Translations under genes and position numbers: made by a program
Assembly: GCA_963831235.1 (NCBI GenBank)
Contig: CAWHPS010000047.1
Location: 17,473-81,472, forward strand
Reading direction: 5' to 3'
Source: CAWHPS01 sp963831235
GTDB taxonomy: Bacteria; Fibrobacterota; OXYB2-FULL-49-7; JAEUSG01
DNA: 64,000 bases
In this document: in pieces, positions 27,721 through 35,520 of the stretch
Position numbering within the stretch: position 1 is the first letter of the stretch
Layout of the letters: every line of letters begins with the position of its first letter
Notes under the pieces: generated by a model
Database searches by the model: none
Told to the model about the DNA's origin: nothing
The model's input: the letters and a program-made list of their open reading frames with translations, nothing else

Positions 27721-29025
27721 TTATCGTTTTATGCTAAGCACATTTATGAACCCTTTTTCTATGGCAAGGTTTCGAAGTTCATTTTCTCCATATTTATCTG
27801 CGTAACTACTTGCAAGAATACTAAACTGTTGCGCAAATGTCATAACACTACGATCTCCAAATGTTTCTAGCTCCTTTTGCTTTATATTATAATCATACGA
27901 TTTTGTAAAGTGTTCTAAATTATACGCCATTTCTTTATATTTATTTGTTGCGTCAATATATAGAATTGCTACTCTATATAAAGAGTCTGCTAGTCTATTT
28001 TTATCAATAATAAGTTGGTTTTTTTGTTGTATCGCCTGCAGTTGTATCGCCTGCAGTTGTTTATCGTACATATCCGAATTATGGGTGTCCATTGAATCTG
28101 CAACCTTTATTGCTTGGTCCATTTTGGTAGATCTCAGAAGCGAAGACATCTTTGTTTTAAAATTAATGCTACTCTCATGACTTTTTATAGAAATTAAAGG
28201 AGTCATTATCTTGCTATTATATATTGGGCAGATATCTTGACATATAGCCTTTGTGTCGTTCTTACAATATTTTGAATTGATAAAACACTTTACAATAGTA
28301 TCGCAAATATTATCGGCAATTGGCGTTGCTGAAAGGGTATACAAATATTGATAAATATCAGTACTATGGGGATTATTTAATATTTCTGAAATAAATTTCA
28401 ATATTTCTGGTTCTTTTTCAATATATTTCGTAATAAGCATATGTTTGTGTTTCTTAACATAAATGCTTGTTTCATCTAAATAGTCATATAATGCATTATT
28501 CTCCAAAAATGAGGCTAACATAATTGAACGAACAAAACTACTGTCATATTTAAAAAGGGAGTCAAAATCAAATTTAGATAAAACCCAGAAAGCCTTTTTA
28601 ACTTCTGTTATAGGATCTGAAGTCTCACGTAGGTGTTCTAATGATAATAACTTTTCCGAGTAATTTAAAACAATTGCACATGTTTTTGAAGGATAGTCAA
28701 TGTCAAGTAGACATTTTATTGCCATATAACTTGCGGAATCGTTAATGCCTTTATAATTTATCAACGATTGCAAAGAACAAATTGAAATCGTAGAGAATTT
28801 TCTAAGCAAAAGCATGTCAAACTCATTTAATACATTGTCTGTGCGTATTTTATTTAATTCTTGCGAAATTAACAACGCTTTCCCAGCATCATCAAGCTGG
28901 TTAACATATTCATTGTATTTCGAACTGTCTGTATCATATTTATCTTTTAGCTCTGTCAAGGTCGGCGCACATGACATTATAAACTGCAAGCAAAAAAGAA
29001 AGATATAATAATATAATGTTTTCAT
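27721..29025 (-). CDS. Large helical lipoprotein (cassette)
   Basis: 434 residues. MKTLYYYIFLFCLQFIMSC gives a signal peptide with lipobox FIMSC (Cys19). The rest is almost all alpha-helical, Lys/Asp/Ser-rich, with a short tandem LQAIQLQAIQ repeat near residue 330. No known domain. AGGAGG is placed six to eight bases before the ATG. Shares an attC interval with two other minus-strand genes. Confidence 0.75.
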   Translation of the reverse strand: MKTLYYYIFLFCLQFIMSCAPTLTELKDKYDTDSSKYNEYVNQLDDAGKALLISQELNKIRTDNVLNEFDMLLLRKFSTISICSLQSLINYKGINDSASYMAIKCLLDIDYPSKTCAIVLNYSEKLLSLEHLRETSDPITEVKKAFWVLSKFDFDSLFKYDSSFVRSIMLASFLENNALYDYLDETSIYVKKHKHMLITKYIEKEPEILKFISEILNNPHSTDIYQYLYTLSATPIADNICDTIVKCFINSKYCKNDTKAICQDICPIYNSKIMTPLISIKSHESSINFKTKMSSLLRSTKMDQAIKVADSMDTHNSDMYDKQLQAIQLQAIQQKNQLIIDKNRLADSLYRVAILYIDATNKYKEMAYNLEHFTKSYDYNIKQKELETFGDRSVMTFAQQFSILASSYADKYGENELRNLAIEKGFINVLSIKR

Positions 29026-29103
29026 AAAGAATCCTCCTCTTATAAATTAATCACATTTTATCAGACCATATATATGTTTTGTAACGTTTTATTAATTGCG
29101 TTA

Positions 29104-29115
29104 GGGGGGGGGGGG
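29104..29115. repeat. G12 homopolymer between cassette genes
   Basis: Twelve consecutive G, out of keeping with the AT-rich surroundings. It lies upstream of the lipoprotein start (29025) and downstream of the gene ending at 29177. Length variation could change expression, or it may be an assembly-sensitive tract. Confidence 0.7.
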
Positions 29116-29176
29116 TTGATTAAACTCTTTTCCAGATATTGATTTCATGGTACTGCTCAATTGCATCTTGTTCTTT

Positions 29177-29566
29177 TCAATTAAGTAATCCAGTCGCCGG
29201 ATTTCTTTCTCGACTGGTTTGCGTTAGCTTTCCAAAAGGCGACATGGTGGGTAATTTTGCATAGCCTTGTCTTTTATGTCTTTTTAGCTTTTGTAGCGTC
29301 CCTCTTACACCCGAAACCAAAGATGGTGTAAGGGGTCTCGAGCTGTAAGTCTCAATAGATAAAGTAAATGTATTTCCTTCATCTCCATTAGGCAAGATTT
29401 GTATCACTTGATGGGTTATTTTTTTGTTGTCAAAATCGTGTTTAACTTGTGGCTTGAATTTGGCTTCACAACCATTATGTTTACAAATATACTGAATAAT
29501 TTTAGTGCCTTCCTTAATGTTTTGCATTTTGTTTTTGCATAAAGGGCAAGAAAATTGGTCTGTCAT
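29177..29566 (-). CDS. Zinc-ribbon protein (cassette)
   Basis: 129 residues. CPLCKN (Cys8, Cys11) and ICKHNGC form a plausible four-cysteine zinc ribbon at the N-terminus. The rest is basic. The C-terminus (RERNPATGLLN) is encoded by a degenerate PAL, which supplies the stop, so the natural end may have been altered. GGAGG precedes the ATG. No specific family recognised; nucleic-acid binding is possible. Confidence 0.65.
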   Translation of the reverse strand: MTDQFSCPLCKNKMQNIKEGTKIIQYICKHNGCEAKFKPQVKHDFDNKKITHQVIQILPNGDEGNTFTLSIETYSSRPLTPSLVSGVRGTLQKLKRHKRQGYAKLPTMSPFGKLTQTSRERNPATGLLN

Positions 29567-29766
29567 ACTTCCTCCCGTTTGGAATTTCGATTTTGTTTTG
29601 CTTGCTTTATCTTCTACAAAGGATAGTGTCTTTTATCCGGCGCCATTACGTCTTGTACTTTCAGTTAAGTGATCCTGGCGCCGGATTTCGTCCAGATCTC
29701 TTCATTACACTTAATTGTGCATCGCATCAATTACAGTGCGCAAGTTGGGCGGCGCTGCATCGTCCG

Positions 29767-29893
29767 GCCCAACGGCGGGTTGTGTTGCGCGCGCTGCGAG
29801 CTTCCAGCGAGCTTTCAAATAAAAGGCAACAAAGTCTATAATATATTTTTGTTGCCATCTTTGCGCGCGTCAATACCAACCCGTTAGTTGGGC
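29767..29893 (-). repeat. attC site U
   Basis: Outer boxes GCCCAAC (29767-29773) and GTTGGGC (29887-29893). Confidence 0.9.
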
Positions 29894-30249
29894 TGCACTG
29901 CGGTTTGCCACCCTGCTCAGCTTCCCGCAGTGTCGGCATTTTGGCTATCTATTTGCCTTTCATTTTGCATTTCGACGCCGCCCAGCTTGCGTTACCTTCC
30001 CGCGAAGGATTTTGCTTTTCTTCCGGCGCCATTACGCGTTGTGTTTTTCAGTTAAGTGTTTCAAGGCGCCGGTCTTCATGGTATATTTTAGCCCTCGAAT
30101 AAGTATGCCTTTAATCCGGTGCCGTTACGTTTTGTGCCTTTTTAGTTACGTTTATCTTGGCACCGGATTTCGTCCTTATCCATTCATTCAACTTAATTGC
30201 GCTCTGCGTCAATTACAGTTCTGCTTGTTGGGCTGCTCTGCTTTTGCCG
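29894..30249. other. ORF-less cassette, type 1 (copy 3)
   Basis: Matches 9797-10152 closely: hairpin 29896-29932, PAL 30023-30072, PAL 30113-30169. No gene. Confidence 0.8.
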
Positions 30250-30375
30250 GCACAACGGCGGGTTGTGTTGCGCGCGCCGCGAGCTTCCAGCGAGCTTTAT
30301 ATTAAAGGCAACAAAGTCCATAATCAATATTTGTTGCCCTCCTTGCGCGCGTCAATACCAACCCGATAGTTGGGC
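30250..30375 (-). repeat. attC site V
   Basis: Outer boxes GCACAAC (30250-30256) and GTTGGGC (30369-30375). Confidence 0.9.
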
Positions 30376-30923
30376 CTACACCGAGGCTCATTGCAAACAC
30401 CATGCTCTCCGGCAATGTCCTTTTTTCCTTCGACGCCGCCCATCTGTTAACTCATCTACATAAGGCGACACTGCATTTCCCTCTATCCTGCAACACTACA
30501 CTCTTACGTTACCTGCAGACAGAGGATTTTTATCTCATATTTCAAAACGCACCGCCTCCCTTTCGGCGGTACCAAAGTTTACGCTTACCTGACGAAACCG
30601 AATCTATCTAACATTTTCTTCGATATTTTCCGAAAATATTACGTTTCGTGTTTTTTAGTTACGTGATCTTTTTCCGAAATATCTTCTTCATTCTCTTTTT
30701 GCTTTTCCGGCGCCATTACGTTTTGTGCCTTTTTAGTTACGTCTACTTGGCGCCGGTCTTTGTGGTATATTTTAGCGATCGAAGACGCATGCCTTAAATC
30801 CGGTGCCGTTACGACGAGTGTTTTTCAGTTACGTTTATCTTGGCACCGGATTTCGTCCTTATCTCTTCATTCCGAACACCGAATCAATTATGGTTCACTT
30901 GTTGGACTGCTCTGCTTTTCCCG
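30376..30923. other. ORF-less cassette, type 4
   Basis: 548 bp starting CACCGAGGCTCATTGC, then a GACGCCGCCCATCTGTTAAC block, a GATATTTTC/GAAAATATT hairpin and one-armed PAL (about 30622-30670), PAL 30707-30756 and PAL 30797-30852. Its first 275 bp are shared with 10282-10560. No gene. Confidence 0.72.
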
Positions 30924-31050
30924 GCCCAACGGCGGGTTGTTTTGCGCGCGCCTGCGAGCGTCAAGCGAGCTTTAAAATTAAAGGCAACAAAATCTATGAT
31001 CAATATTTGTTGCCCTCTTTGCGCGCGTCAATACCAACCCGTAGTTGGGC
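30924..31050 (-). repeat. attC site W (first attC after intI)
   Basis: Outer boxes GCCCAAC (30924-30930) and GTTGGGC (31044-31050). Confidence 0.9.
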
Positions 31051-31139
31051 CCTACACCGAGGCTCATGTCCTCCGCCTACCTCTCCGGCAATGTCAGCCT
31101 TTTCCCAGCATTTCAATCTGCTTTATAAAATAATGGTTA

Positions 31140-31913
31140 CTAAAAGTTGAATCCACCTGTAACATTGAACCATTTTGTTGATTCACCTTCGGTAAACACA
31201 ATTTTAAATCCAGCTTTAAGCTCTATTACTTGCAAATCCGCACCTCCCTCAATAGAAACACCAAAATCACCTTCAGATACACTTACGGATTGTCCATATC
31301 CTGATACTGTTGCAGTTCCATTAAAATAACCAAGCCCAGGTTGAAAAAAACCTCCGGAACCTGAACTACTTTGTTTAAAACGCATAATTGCCAATATTGA
31401 TAAATAGGAGAGTGAAGCACCCATGGATGAAAGACCATATTCTGACAAGTCAAATGACCACTTTTGATAGCCGACTTGAGCACCCAAGCAAATACCTGGT
31501 TTTATTCTTGAGTAAAATGTACCATCAAGGCCGAATCCCATATTCATATTTTCTGAACCTGTACCTAACGCCTTTGCTATTCCACCGGTGATCGAAAAGC
31601 CATTCTCGCCTGGTTTTTTTGATACAGATTCTGTCAATTCCTGATCTTCTGACCTGCCTTCAAAATCATTTGTCGCAGACTTCGATGCAAGTGGTTTTAA
31701 TATCTGCTCGGAAGAAATGCTGTCAATATCAGAGAATTTGAAAACAAATATACTTCCATCTCCTGTTTCTATTTTAATATGGTCTCCGTCTACCTTTTCA
31801 ATGATTTTACCCTTTACAACGCTACCATCATGTAGAGAAACAACATCTCGAGAGTTTTTTTGTCCATACAAATTAGCCAGCAAAACGACCATTATAACTA
31901 AAAGAACTTTCAT
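31140..31913 (-). CDS. Outer-membrane beta-barrel-like protein (first cassette)
   Basis: 257 residues. Signal peptide MKVLLVIMVVLLANLYG. Residues about 25-70 (VVSLHDGSVVKGKIIEKVDGD, HIKIETGDGSIFVFKFSDI) look like a small SH3-like strand domain. After a Ser/Glu linker, residues about 105-257 have alternating Gly/aromatic strands (ICLGAQVGYQKWSF, FFQPGLGYFNGTATV) ending in phenylalanine, typical of outer-membrane barrels. AGGAG precedes the ATG. As the first cassette after the integrase gene it should be the best expressed. Specific function unknown. Confidence 0.76.
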   Translation of the reverse strand: MKVLLVIMVVLLANLYGQKNSRDVVSLHDGSVVKGKIIEKVDGDHIKIETGDGSIFVFKFSDIDSISSEQILKPLASKSATNDFEGRSEDQELTESVSKKPGENGFSITGGIAKALGTGSENMNMGFGLDGTFYSRIKPGICLGAQVGYQKWSFDLSEYGLSSMGASLSYLSILAIMRFKQSSSGSGGFFQPGLGYFNGTATVSGYGQSVSVSEGDFGVSIEGGADLQVIELKAGFKIVFTEGESTKWFNVTGGFNF

Positions 31914-32227
31914 CAGGACTCTCCTTCTTTGATTAAGTATGTGGCTTTTTATTTCTATACGATTTTTATGCTTTTCTTATGTTGATTTTTACCAATTCTT
32001 TTTTAAATTCCGACGCCGTTACGCATTGTGTTTTTTAGTTACGTGATCCGAGGCGCCGGTCTTTGTGGTATATTTTAGCCATCGAATACGCATGCCTTAA
32101 ATCCGGTGCCGTTACGTTTTGTGCCTTTTTAGTTAAGTTTATCTTGGCGCCGGATTTCGTCCCAATCTCTTCATTCCGAACACCAAATCAATTATGGTTC
32201 ACTTGTTGGACTGCTCCGCTATTTCCG
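31914..32227. other. Leader of the first cassette
   Basis: PAL 32010-32059 and PAL 32100-32156, then the CCGAACACCAAATCAATTATGG stretch seen before several attC sites. No gene. Confidence 0.7.
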
Positions 32228-32369
32228 GCACAACGGCCAATTGGAATTGATCTAATCAATTCCAATTGGCAGAATATTCTATAAATTTTCGGGATAAATT
32301 ATGCAGTTTTTATAATCTAATCCCATATAAAGGCACTTATACAGATCAACTTTAATTAAAGGGGTATTT
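32228..32369. promoter_or_regulatory. Probable attI / integrase promoter region
   Basis: GCACAAC (32228-32234) is the last attC-type box; to its right the attC arms are absent. On the minus strand the crossover would be GTTGTGC. A perfect stem-loop, a TATAAT (32311-32316) with only a weak -35, and AAAGGGG six bases before the intI ATG follow. attI, the cassette promoter and the intI promoter are expected here, but I cannot place the first two exactly. Confidence 0.6.
32236..32270. repeat. Perfect 16-bp-stem palindrome at the array junction
   Basis: GCCAATTGGAATTGAT and its exact complement are separated by only three bases. It occurs exactly where the attC-like sequence stops. It could be an operator, a terminator without a T-run, or part of attI. 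Confidence 0.85.
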
Positions 32370-33674
32370 ATGCAAATCAAAGAACAGATTCTTGTTCAAT
32401 ACGATCAATTCCTTGAAAAAGAAGGAATTCATCAAACCAATCGCCCCTTTTTCAGATATTGGCTAGCCCACTACTTGGATATTTGTCAGCGCCACAATAC
32501 AAAACCTGACAATTATGGGAGCATTAACCCATTTATTCAAAGTTTGATAAAAATGGGGACGCCCCAATTTCAAGTTACCCAAGCACAGAAAGCTGCCGAA
32601 TGGTATTGTAAAAACGCCTCGTGTCTTACGAACACTGATTATAAATTAAATAATCTAGAAGCACATAAGTCAAGTGAAAAAGCTAATGATTTTGATACTA
32701 CTTTTAAGACAACAAACAAATGGGAGGAAGCACTTAATCTTTTAAAGCAATCCATTAAGATAAGGCATTATTCAGGACGCACACTTGAAATCTATACTTA
32801 CTGGACTCAAAAACTGGGGCGTTTTGCAAAAAAGGCCGACCCTTTTGAGCTTGTTTCAGATGATGCTCAGCAATATTTGACTTGGCTCGCTATGGAGAAA
32901 AAAGTAAGCAGTGCCACGCAAAACCAGGCGTTCAACGCGCTCCTTTTCTTTTACAAGAACGTATTAAAAAAGGAATATAAGATACTGTCAACCACTCCAC
33001 GAGGAAAGACAACTCAAAATGCGCCTAATGTCCTGTCCCGCGAAGAAGTTCAACGACTATTTAGCAAGATGATCTATCCATACAAACTCGTTGCACAACT
33101 GATGTATGGTTGCGGTCTAAGATTGAGTGAGGTGTCAACAATAAGGGTCAAAGATATTGACTTTGATCAAAAAAAGTTGTGTGTGCGCAAAGGTAAAGGT
33201 AGAAAAGACAGAATACTTCCACTCCCCGAAAAAATACTGGATGAGCTCAAAGCTCACATGAAAAGAGTCATGACACTATATGAATTTGACCTCAAGGAAG
33301 GATTTGATGGCGTATTCATGCCTGAAGAGTCTGAAGCAAAATTCAAGGGGAGAGCCCGCGATATTGCCTGGTACTGGTTTTTTCCGGCAAAAGGACTTAC
33401 TAATCTCAAAGACAGCAATGAAATTAGACGCTATCATCTACATGAAACAAATATTTACACAGCAATCAGGGAGGCTGCTAATTTAAGCTGCATCACCAAG
33501 CGCGTATCTCCGCATACATTACGCCACAGTTTTGCAACACATCTTCTACGGGCTGGACATGATATTCGGACGCTTCAGGAACTGCTGGGGCACAGTGATG
33601 TCCGTACCACAATGATCTATACACATACCCTGGAGAGTGATCCAAAACCTCTTAAAAGCCCCTTGGATATGTGA
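32370..33674 (+). CDS. intI: Integron integrase (tyrosine recombinase)
   Basis: 434 residues. Catalytic residues: R251 in GCGLRLSEV, a Lys in the VRKGKGRKDR hairpin, H382 and R385 in HTLRHSFATHLL, H408 in LLGHSDVRTT and Y417 in MIYTH. The integron-specific insert is present between boxes I and II (IAWYWFFPAKGLT to RRYHLHETNIYTAIREAANL), which separates IntI from XerC/D. It ends KSPLDM, as IntI proteins do. It should recombine attC with attI on folded single strands. It is about 100 residues longer than usual at the N-terminus; that part looks like a second core-binding-type helical region. AAAGGGG sits six bases before the ATG. Transcription is divergent from the cassettes. Confidence 0.95.
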   Translation: MQIKEQILVQYDQFLEKEGIHQTNRPFFRYWLAHYLDICQRHNTKPDNYGSINPFIQSLIKMGTPQFQVTQAQKAAEWYCKNASCLTNTDYKLNNLEAHKSSEKANDFDTTFKTTNKWEEALNLLKQSIKIRHYSGRTLEIYTYWTQKLGRFAKKADPFELVSDDAQQYLTWLAMEKKVSSATQNQAFNALLFFYKNVLKKEYKILSTTPRGKTTQNAPNVLSREEVQRLFSKMIYPYKLVAQLMYGCGLRLSEVSTIRVKDIDFDQKKLCVRKGKGRKDRILPLPEKILDELKAHMKRVMTLYEFDLKEGFDGVFMPEESEAKFKGRARDIAWYWFFPAKGLTNLKDSNEIRRYHLHETNIYTAIREAANLSCITKRVSPHTLRHSFATHLLRAGHDIRTLQELLGHSDVRTTMIYTHTLESDPKPLKSPLDM

Positions 33675-33784
33675 AATATTTTTTGAATAGAACGTCCAGA
33701 GATCACAAACATTGCCCTCTTACTGAATATGATTTTATCTTTTTATTACCCTAAGAAACTTTACCACATTAAGGAATTATAAAA

Positions 33785-35221
33785 ATGAAAAAGTCAATAT
33801 ACGAAAGCCCTCTTATTTCACGTTACGCATCACAGGAAATGCTTGGTCTCTTTTCGCCGGACTTCAAGTTTACCACATGGCGTAAACTCTGGATTGCTCT
33901 TGCCGAGGCGGAAAAAGAGCTCGGTCTTAAAATTACAAAAGCACAAATTAGCGAGATGAAGCATTACGTTAATGACATCAATTACAGTGTGGCGGAAAAA
34001 CAGGAAGCTAAAACAAGACACGATGTGATGTCTCATGTACATGCATTCGGGAAGCAGTGCAAGAAAGCGGCTGGTATAATCCATCTTGGCGCAACCAGCG
34101 CCTATGTTGGCGACAACACGGATCTTATACAGATGAAGGAGGGATTGCTTCTTGTAAAGTCCAGACTTCTAAATGTTGTCGATCTCCTTTCACAATTCGC
34201 TTTAAAGTACAGGGGAGAACCAACCCTTGCATTCACCCATTTTCAGCCGGCCCAATTGACAACGGTTGGCAAACGAGCTACACTTTGGATTCAGGATATG
34301 CTCCAGGATCTCTCTGACCTGGATCATCAGCTAAATGAACTGCGTTTTCTTGGGGTGAAAGGTACAACCGGCACACAGGCAAGCTTCCTCGAACTTTTCG
34401 AAAACAACCATGCGAAGGTAAAAAAGCTTGATGAAATCGTTACCAGGAAAATGGGGTTTGACAAAGCGTATGCTGTTGCAGGACAGACCTACCCGCGCAA
34501 AGTGGATGCGCGTATTCTTTCCGTGCTTTCCGGATTGGCCCAGTCGGCACACAAGATGACAAATGATATCAGGCTGTTGCAGAATTTAAAAGAGGTCGAG
34601 GAGCCTTTTGGGAAAAAACAGATTGGTTCATCCGCAATGGCGTATAAGCGCAATCCTATGAAATGTGAGAGGGTTGCCTCACTTTCAAGGCTTATAATGG
34701 CGTTTTGTCACTCTGTTGAACACACTGCAGCCACCCAATGGTTCGAACGTACGTTGGACGATTCAGCAAACAAACGCATTGCTGTAGCAGAGGCTTTTCT
34801 TGCTGCGGATGCGGTACTTCTGATACTGACAGACATTTCTTCGGGCCTTACTGTATATCCTAAAATGATTAAACGCCGTCTGGAGCTTGAACTTCCTTTC
34901 ATGGCAACCGAAAACATCCTAATGGAGGCTGTAAAAAAAGGGGGCGACCGCCAGGTATTACACGAGAAAATTCGGGAGTATTCAATGGAGGCCGGACGCA
35001 ACATCAAGGAATCAGGGCTTGACAATAACCTTCTCGACCTGATTGCCAAAGACCCTGCCTTTAATCTTGATGTCAACAAACTCAAATGTGTATTGAAACC
35101 TGAAAACTATATTGGAAGGGCAAAGGAACAGGTTGAGGAATATTTGAAGTCCGAAGTAAGGCCGTATCTCATGAAAAACAAAAATCTTATAAGATCGGAT
35201 TCCGTTAAGCTTAAGGTTTGA
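33785..35221 (+). CDS. purB: Adenylosuccinate lyase
   Basis: 478 residues, in the normal range. Fumarase/aspartase superfamily signature GSSAMAYKRNP at 281-291, with HLGATSAYVGDNTD near 100 and FTHFQPAQLTT near 155. It catalyses two steps of purine synthesis: SAICAR to AICAR plus fumarate, and adenylosuccinate to AMP. The YESPLISRYAS start is typical of the eukaryote/Bacteroidota-like PurB type. It stands just after the integrase gene, with 110 bp between, and marks the beginning of core chromosome. Confidence 0.95.
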   Translation: MKKSIYESPLISRYASQEMLGLFSPDFKFTTWRKLWIALAEAEKELGLKITKAQISEMKHYVNDINYSVAEKQEAKTRHDVMSHVHAFGKQCKKAAGIIHLGATSAYVGDNTDLIQMKEGLLLVKSRLLNVVDLLSQFALKYRGEPTLAFTHFQPAQLTTVGKRATLWIQDMLQDLSDLDHQLNELRFLGVKGTTGTQASFLELFENNHAKVKKLDEIVTRKMGFDKAYAVAGQTYPRKVDARILSVLSGLAQSAHKMTNDIRLLQNLKEVEEPFGKKQIGSSAMAYKRNPMKCERVASLSRLIMAFCHSVEHTAATQWFERTLDDSANKRIAVAEAFLAADAVLLILTDISSGLTVYPKMIKRRLELELPFMATENILMEAVKKGGDRQVLHEKIREYSMEAGRNIKESGLDNNLLDLIAKDPAFNLDVNKLKCVLKPENYIGRAKEQVEEYLKSEVRPYLMKNKNLIRSDSVKLKV

Positions 35222-35274
35222 TTTGATTTTAGCACCTTGACTCATTTTCATTTGAATAATTATACTAGTCATAT

Positions 35275-35505
35275 ATGAGTTTGTTCTACACATTTATTAT
35301 ATTATTCCTAATTGTGCTCTCGCTCTTTTTAGGACAGATTGCGATTCAATTCATAAAACTCGAACGCAAGGTTGAAGCCGCTACGGAGACCCTTGAAGAA
35401 GAATTAATCGATGTGTTCGGGTTGCAGCCCGGGAACGTAAATGAGGCAAAGAAACCCATAGAGGTCCAACCCGAAGTAAAACCTGTAAAAAAAGCCGGTA
35501 AATAA
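35275..35505 (+). CDS. Small membrane-anchored hypothetical protein
   Basis: 76 residues: one N-terminal membrane segment (FYTFIILFLIVLSLFLGQIAI), a short charged helix (RKVEAATETLEEELIDVFGL) and a Pro/Lys/Val tail ending VKKAGK. No family recognised. Lies between purB and rho on the same strand. Confidence 0.6.
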   Translation: MSLFYTFIILFLIVLSLFLGQIAIQFIKLERKVEAATETLEEELIDVFGLQPGNVNEAKKPIEVQPEVKPVKKAGK

Positions 35506-35520
35506 AATCCCATAAAACTG

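Larger units (their letters stand above)
5604..32156. repeat. PAL: at least 37 copies of a non-attC stem-loop repeat
   Basis: Each copy has an 8-11 bp stem around a loop of about 35 nt with conserved TTACG, GTG, TTTTTAGTTAMGT and ATCTTGG. Stem versions are CCGGCGCC/GGCGCCGG and AATCCGGTGCC/GGCACCGGATT. Copies span: 5604-5660, 6924-6972, 9439-9489, 9534-9589, 9926-9975, 10016-10072, 11216-11265, 12013-12066, 13991-14046, 14477-14530, 15100-15148, 15189-15244, 17258-17311, 18961-19014, 19282-19332, 19940-19990, 20037-20092, 20613-20668, 20920-20970, 22492-22549, 22571-22620, 22662-22717, 23063-23112, 23153-23209, 25249-25298, 25339-25395, 25652-25702, 26310-26360, 26407-26462, 26720-26769, 29635-29686, 30023-30072, 30113-30169, 30707-30756, 30797-30852, 32010-32059, 32100-32156. 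One-armed remnants occur near 5519, 10550, 11920, 14290, 14390, 29170 and 30640. None was seen outside the array. Confidence 0.88.
4723..33674. mobile_element. Large sedentary chromosomal integron (cassette array plus intI)
   Basis: An integron integrase gene (32370-33674, plus strand) adjoins 27.5 kb containing 22 attC sites of 126-130 bp. Each attC has outer seven-mers of the YYYAAC/GTTRRRY type and conserved inner arms, and the sites resemble one another closely, as in sedentary superintegrons. Cassette genes read leftward away from intI. In the attC arms the extra unpaired base lies on the right-hand (2L) side when viewed on the plus strand, which also places the attC top strand on the minus strand. 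Nearly identical cassette copies (for example 19106-20178 and 25476-26548) start and stop at the predicted boundaries, which confirms the unit. Confidence 0.93.

Noticed and set aside
5604..32156. PAL repeats as short attC sites
   Set aside because: They hold a single GTTAAGT/ACTTAAC-type box and lack the paired second box and inner arms of an attC. A role as integrase substrate is untested, not supported.
4700..32200. Regularly recurring repeats as a CRISPR array
   Set aside because: Repeats are 126-130 bp with inverted outer boxes, intervals vary from 350 to over 3000 bp and contain genes, and no cas genes are present. They are attC sites.
9409..32284. Many plus-strand ORFs with recurring peptides (for example FFSYVYLGTGFRP and FCRHNGGLCCAR)
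   Set aside because: They translate PAL and attC repeats, have no ribosome sites, and recur wherever the repeats do.
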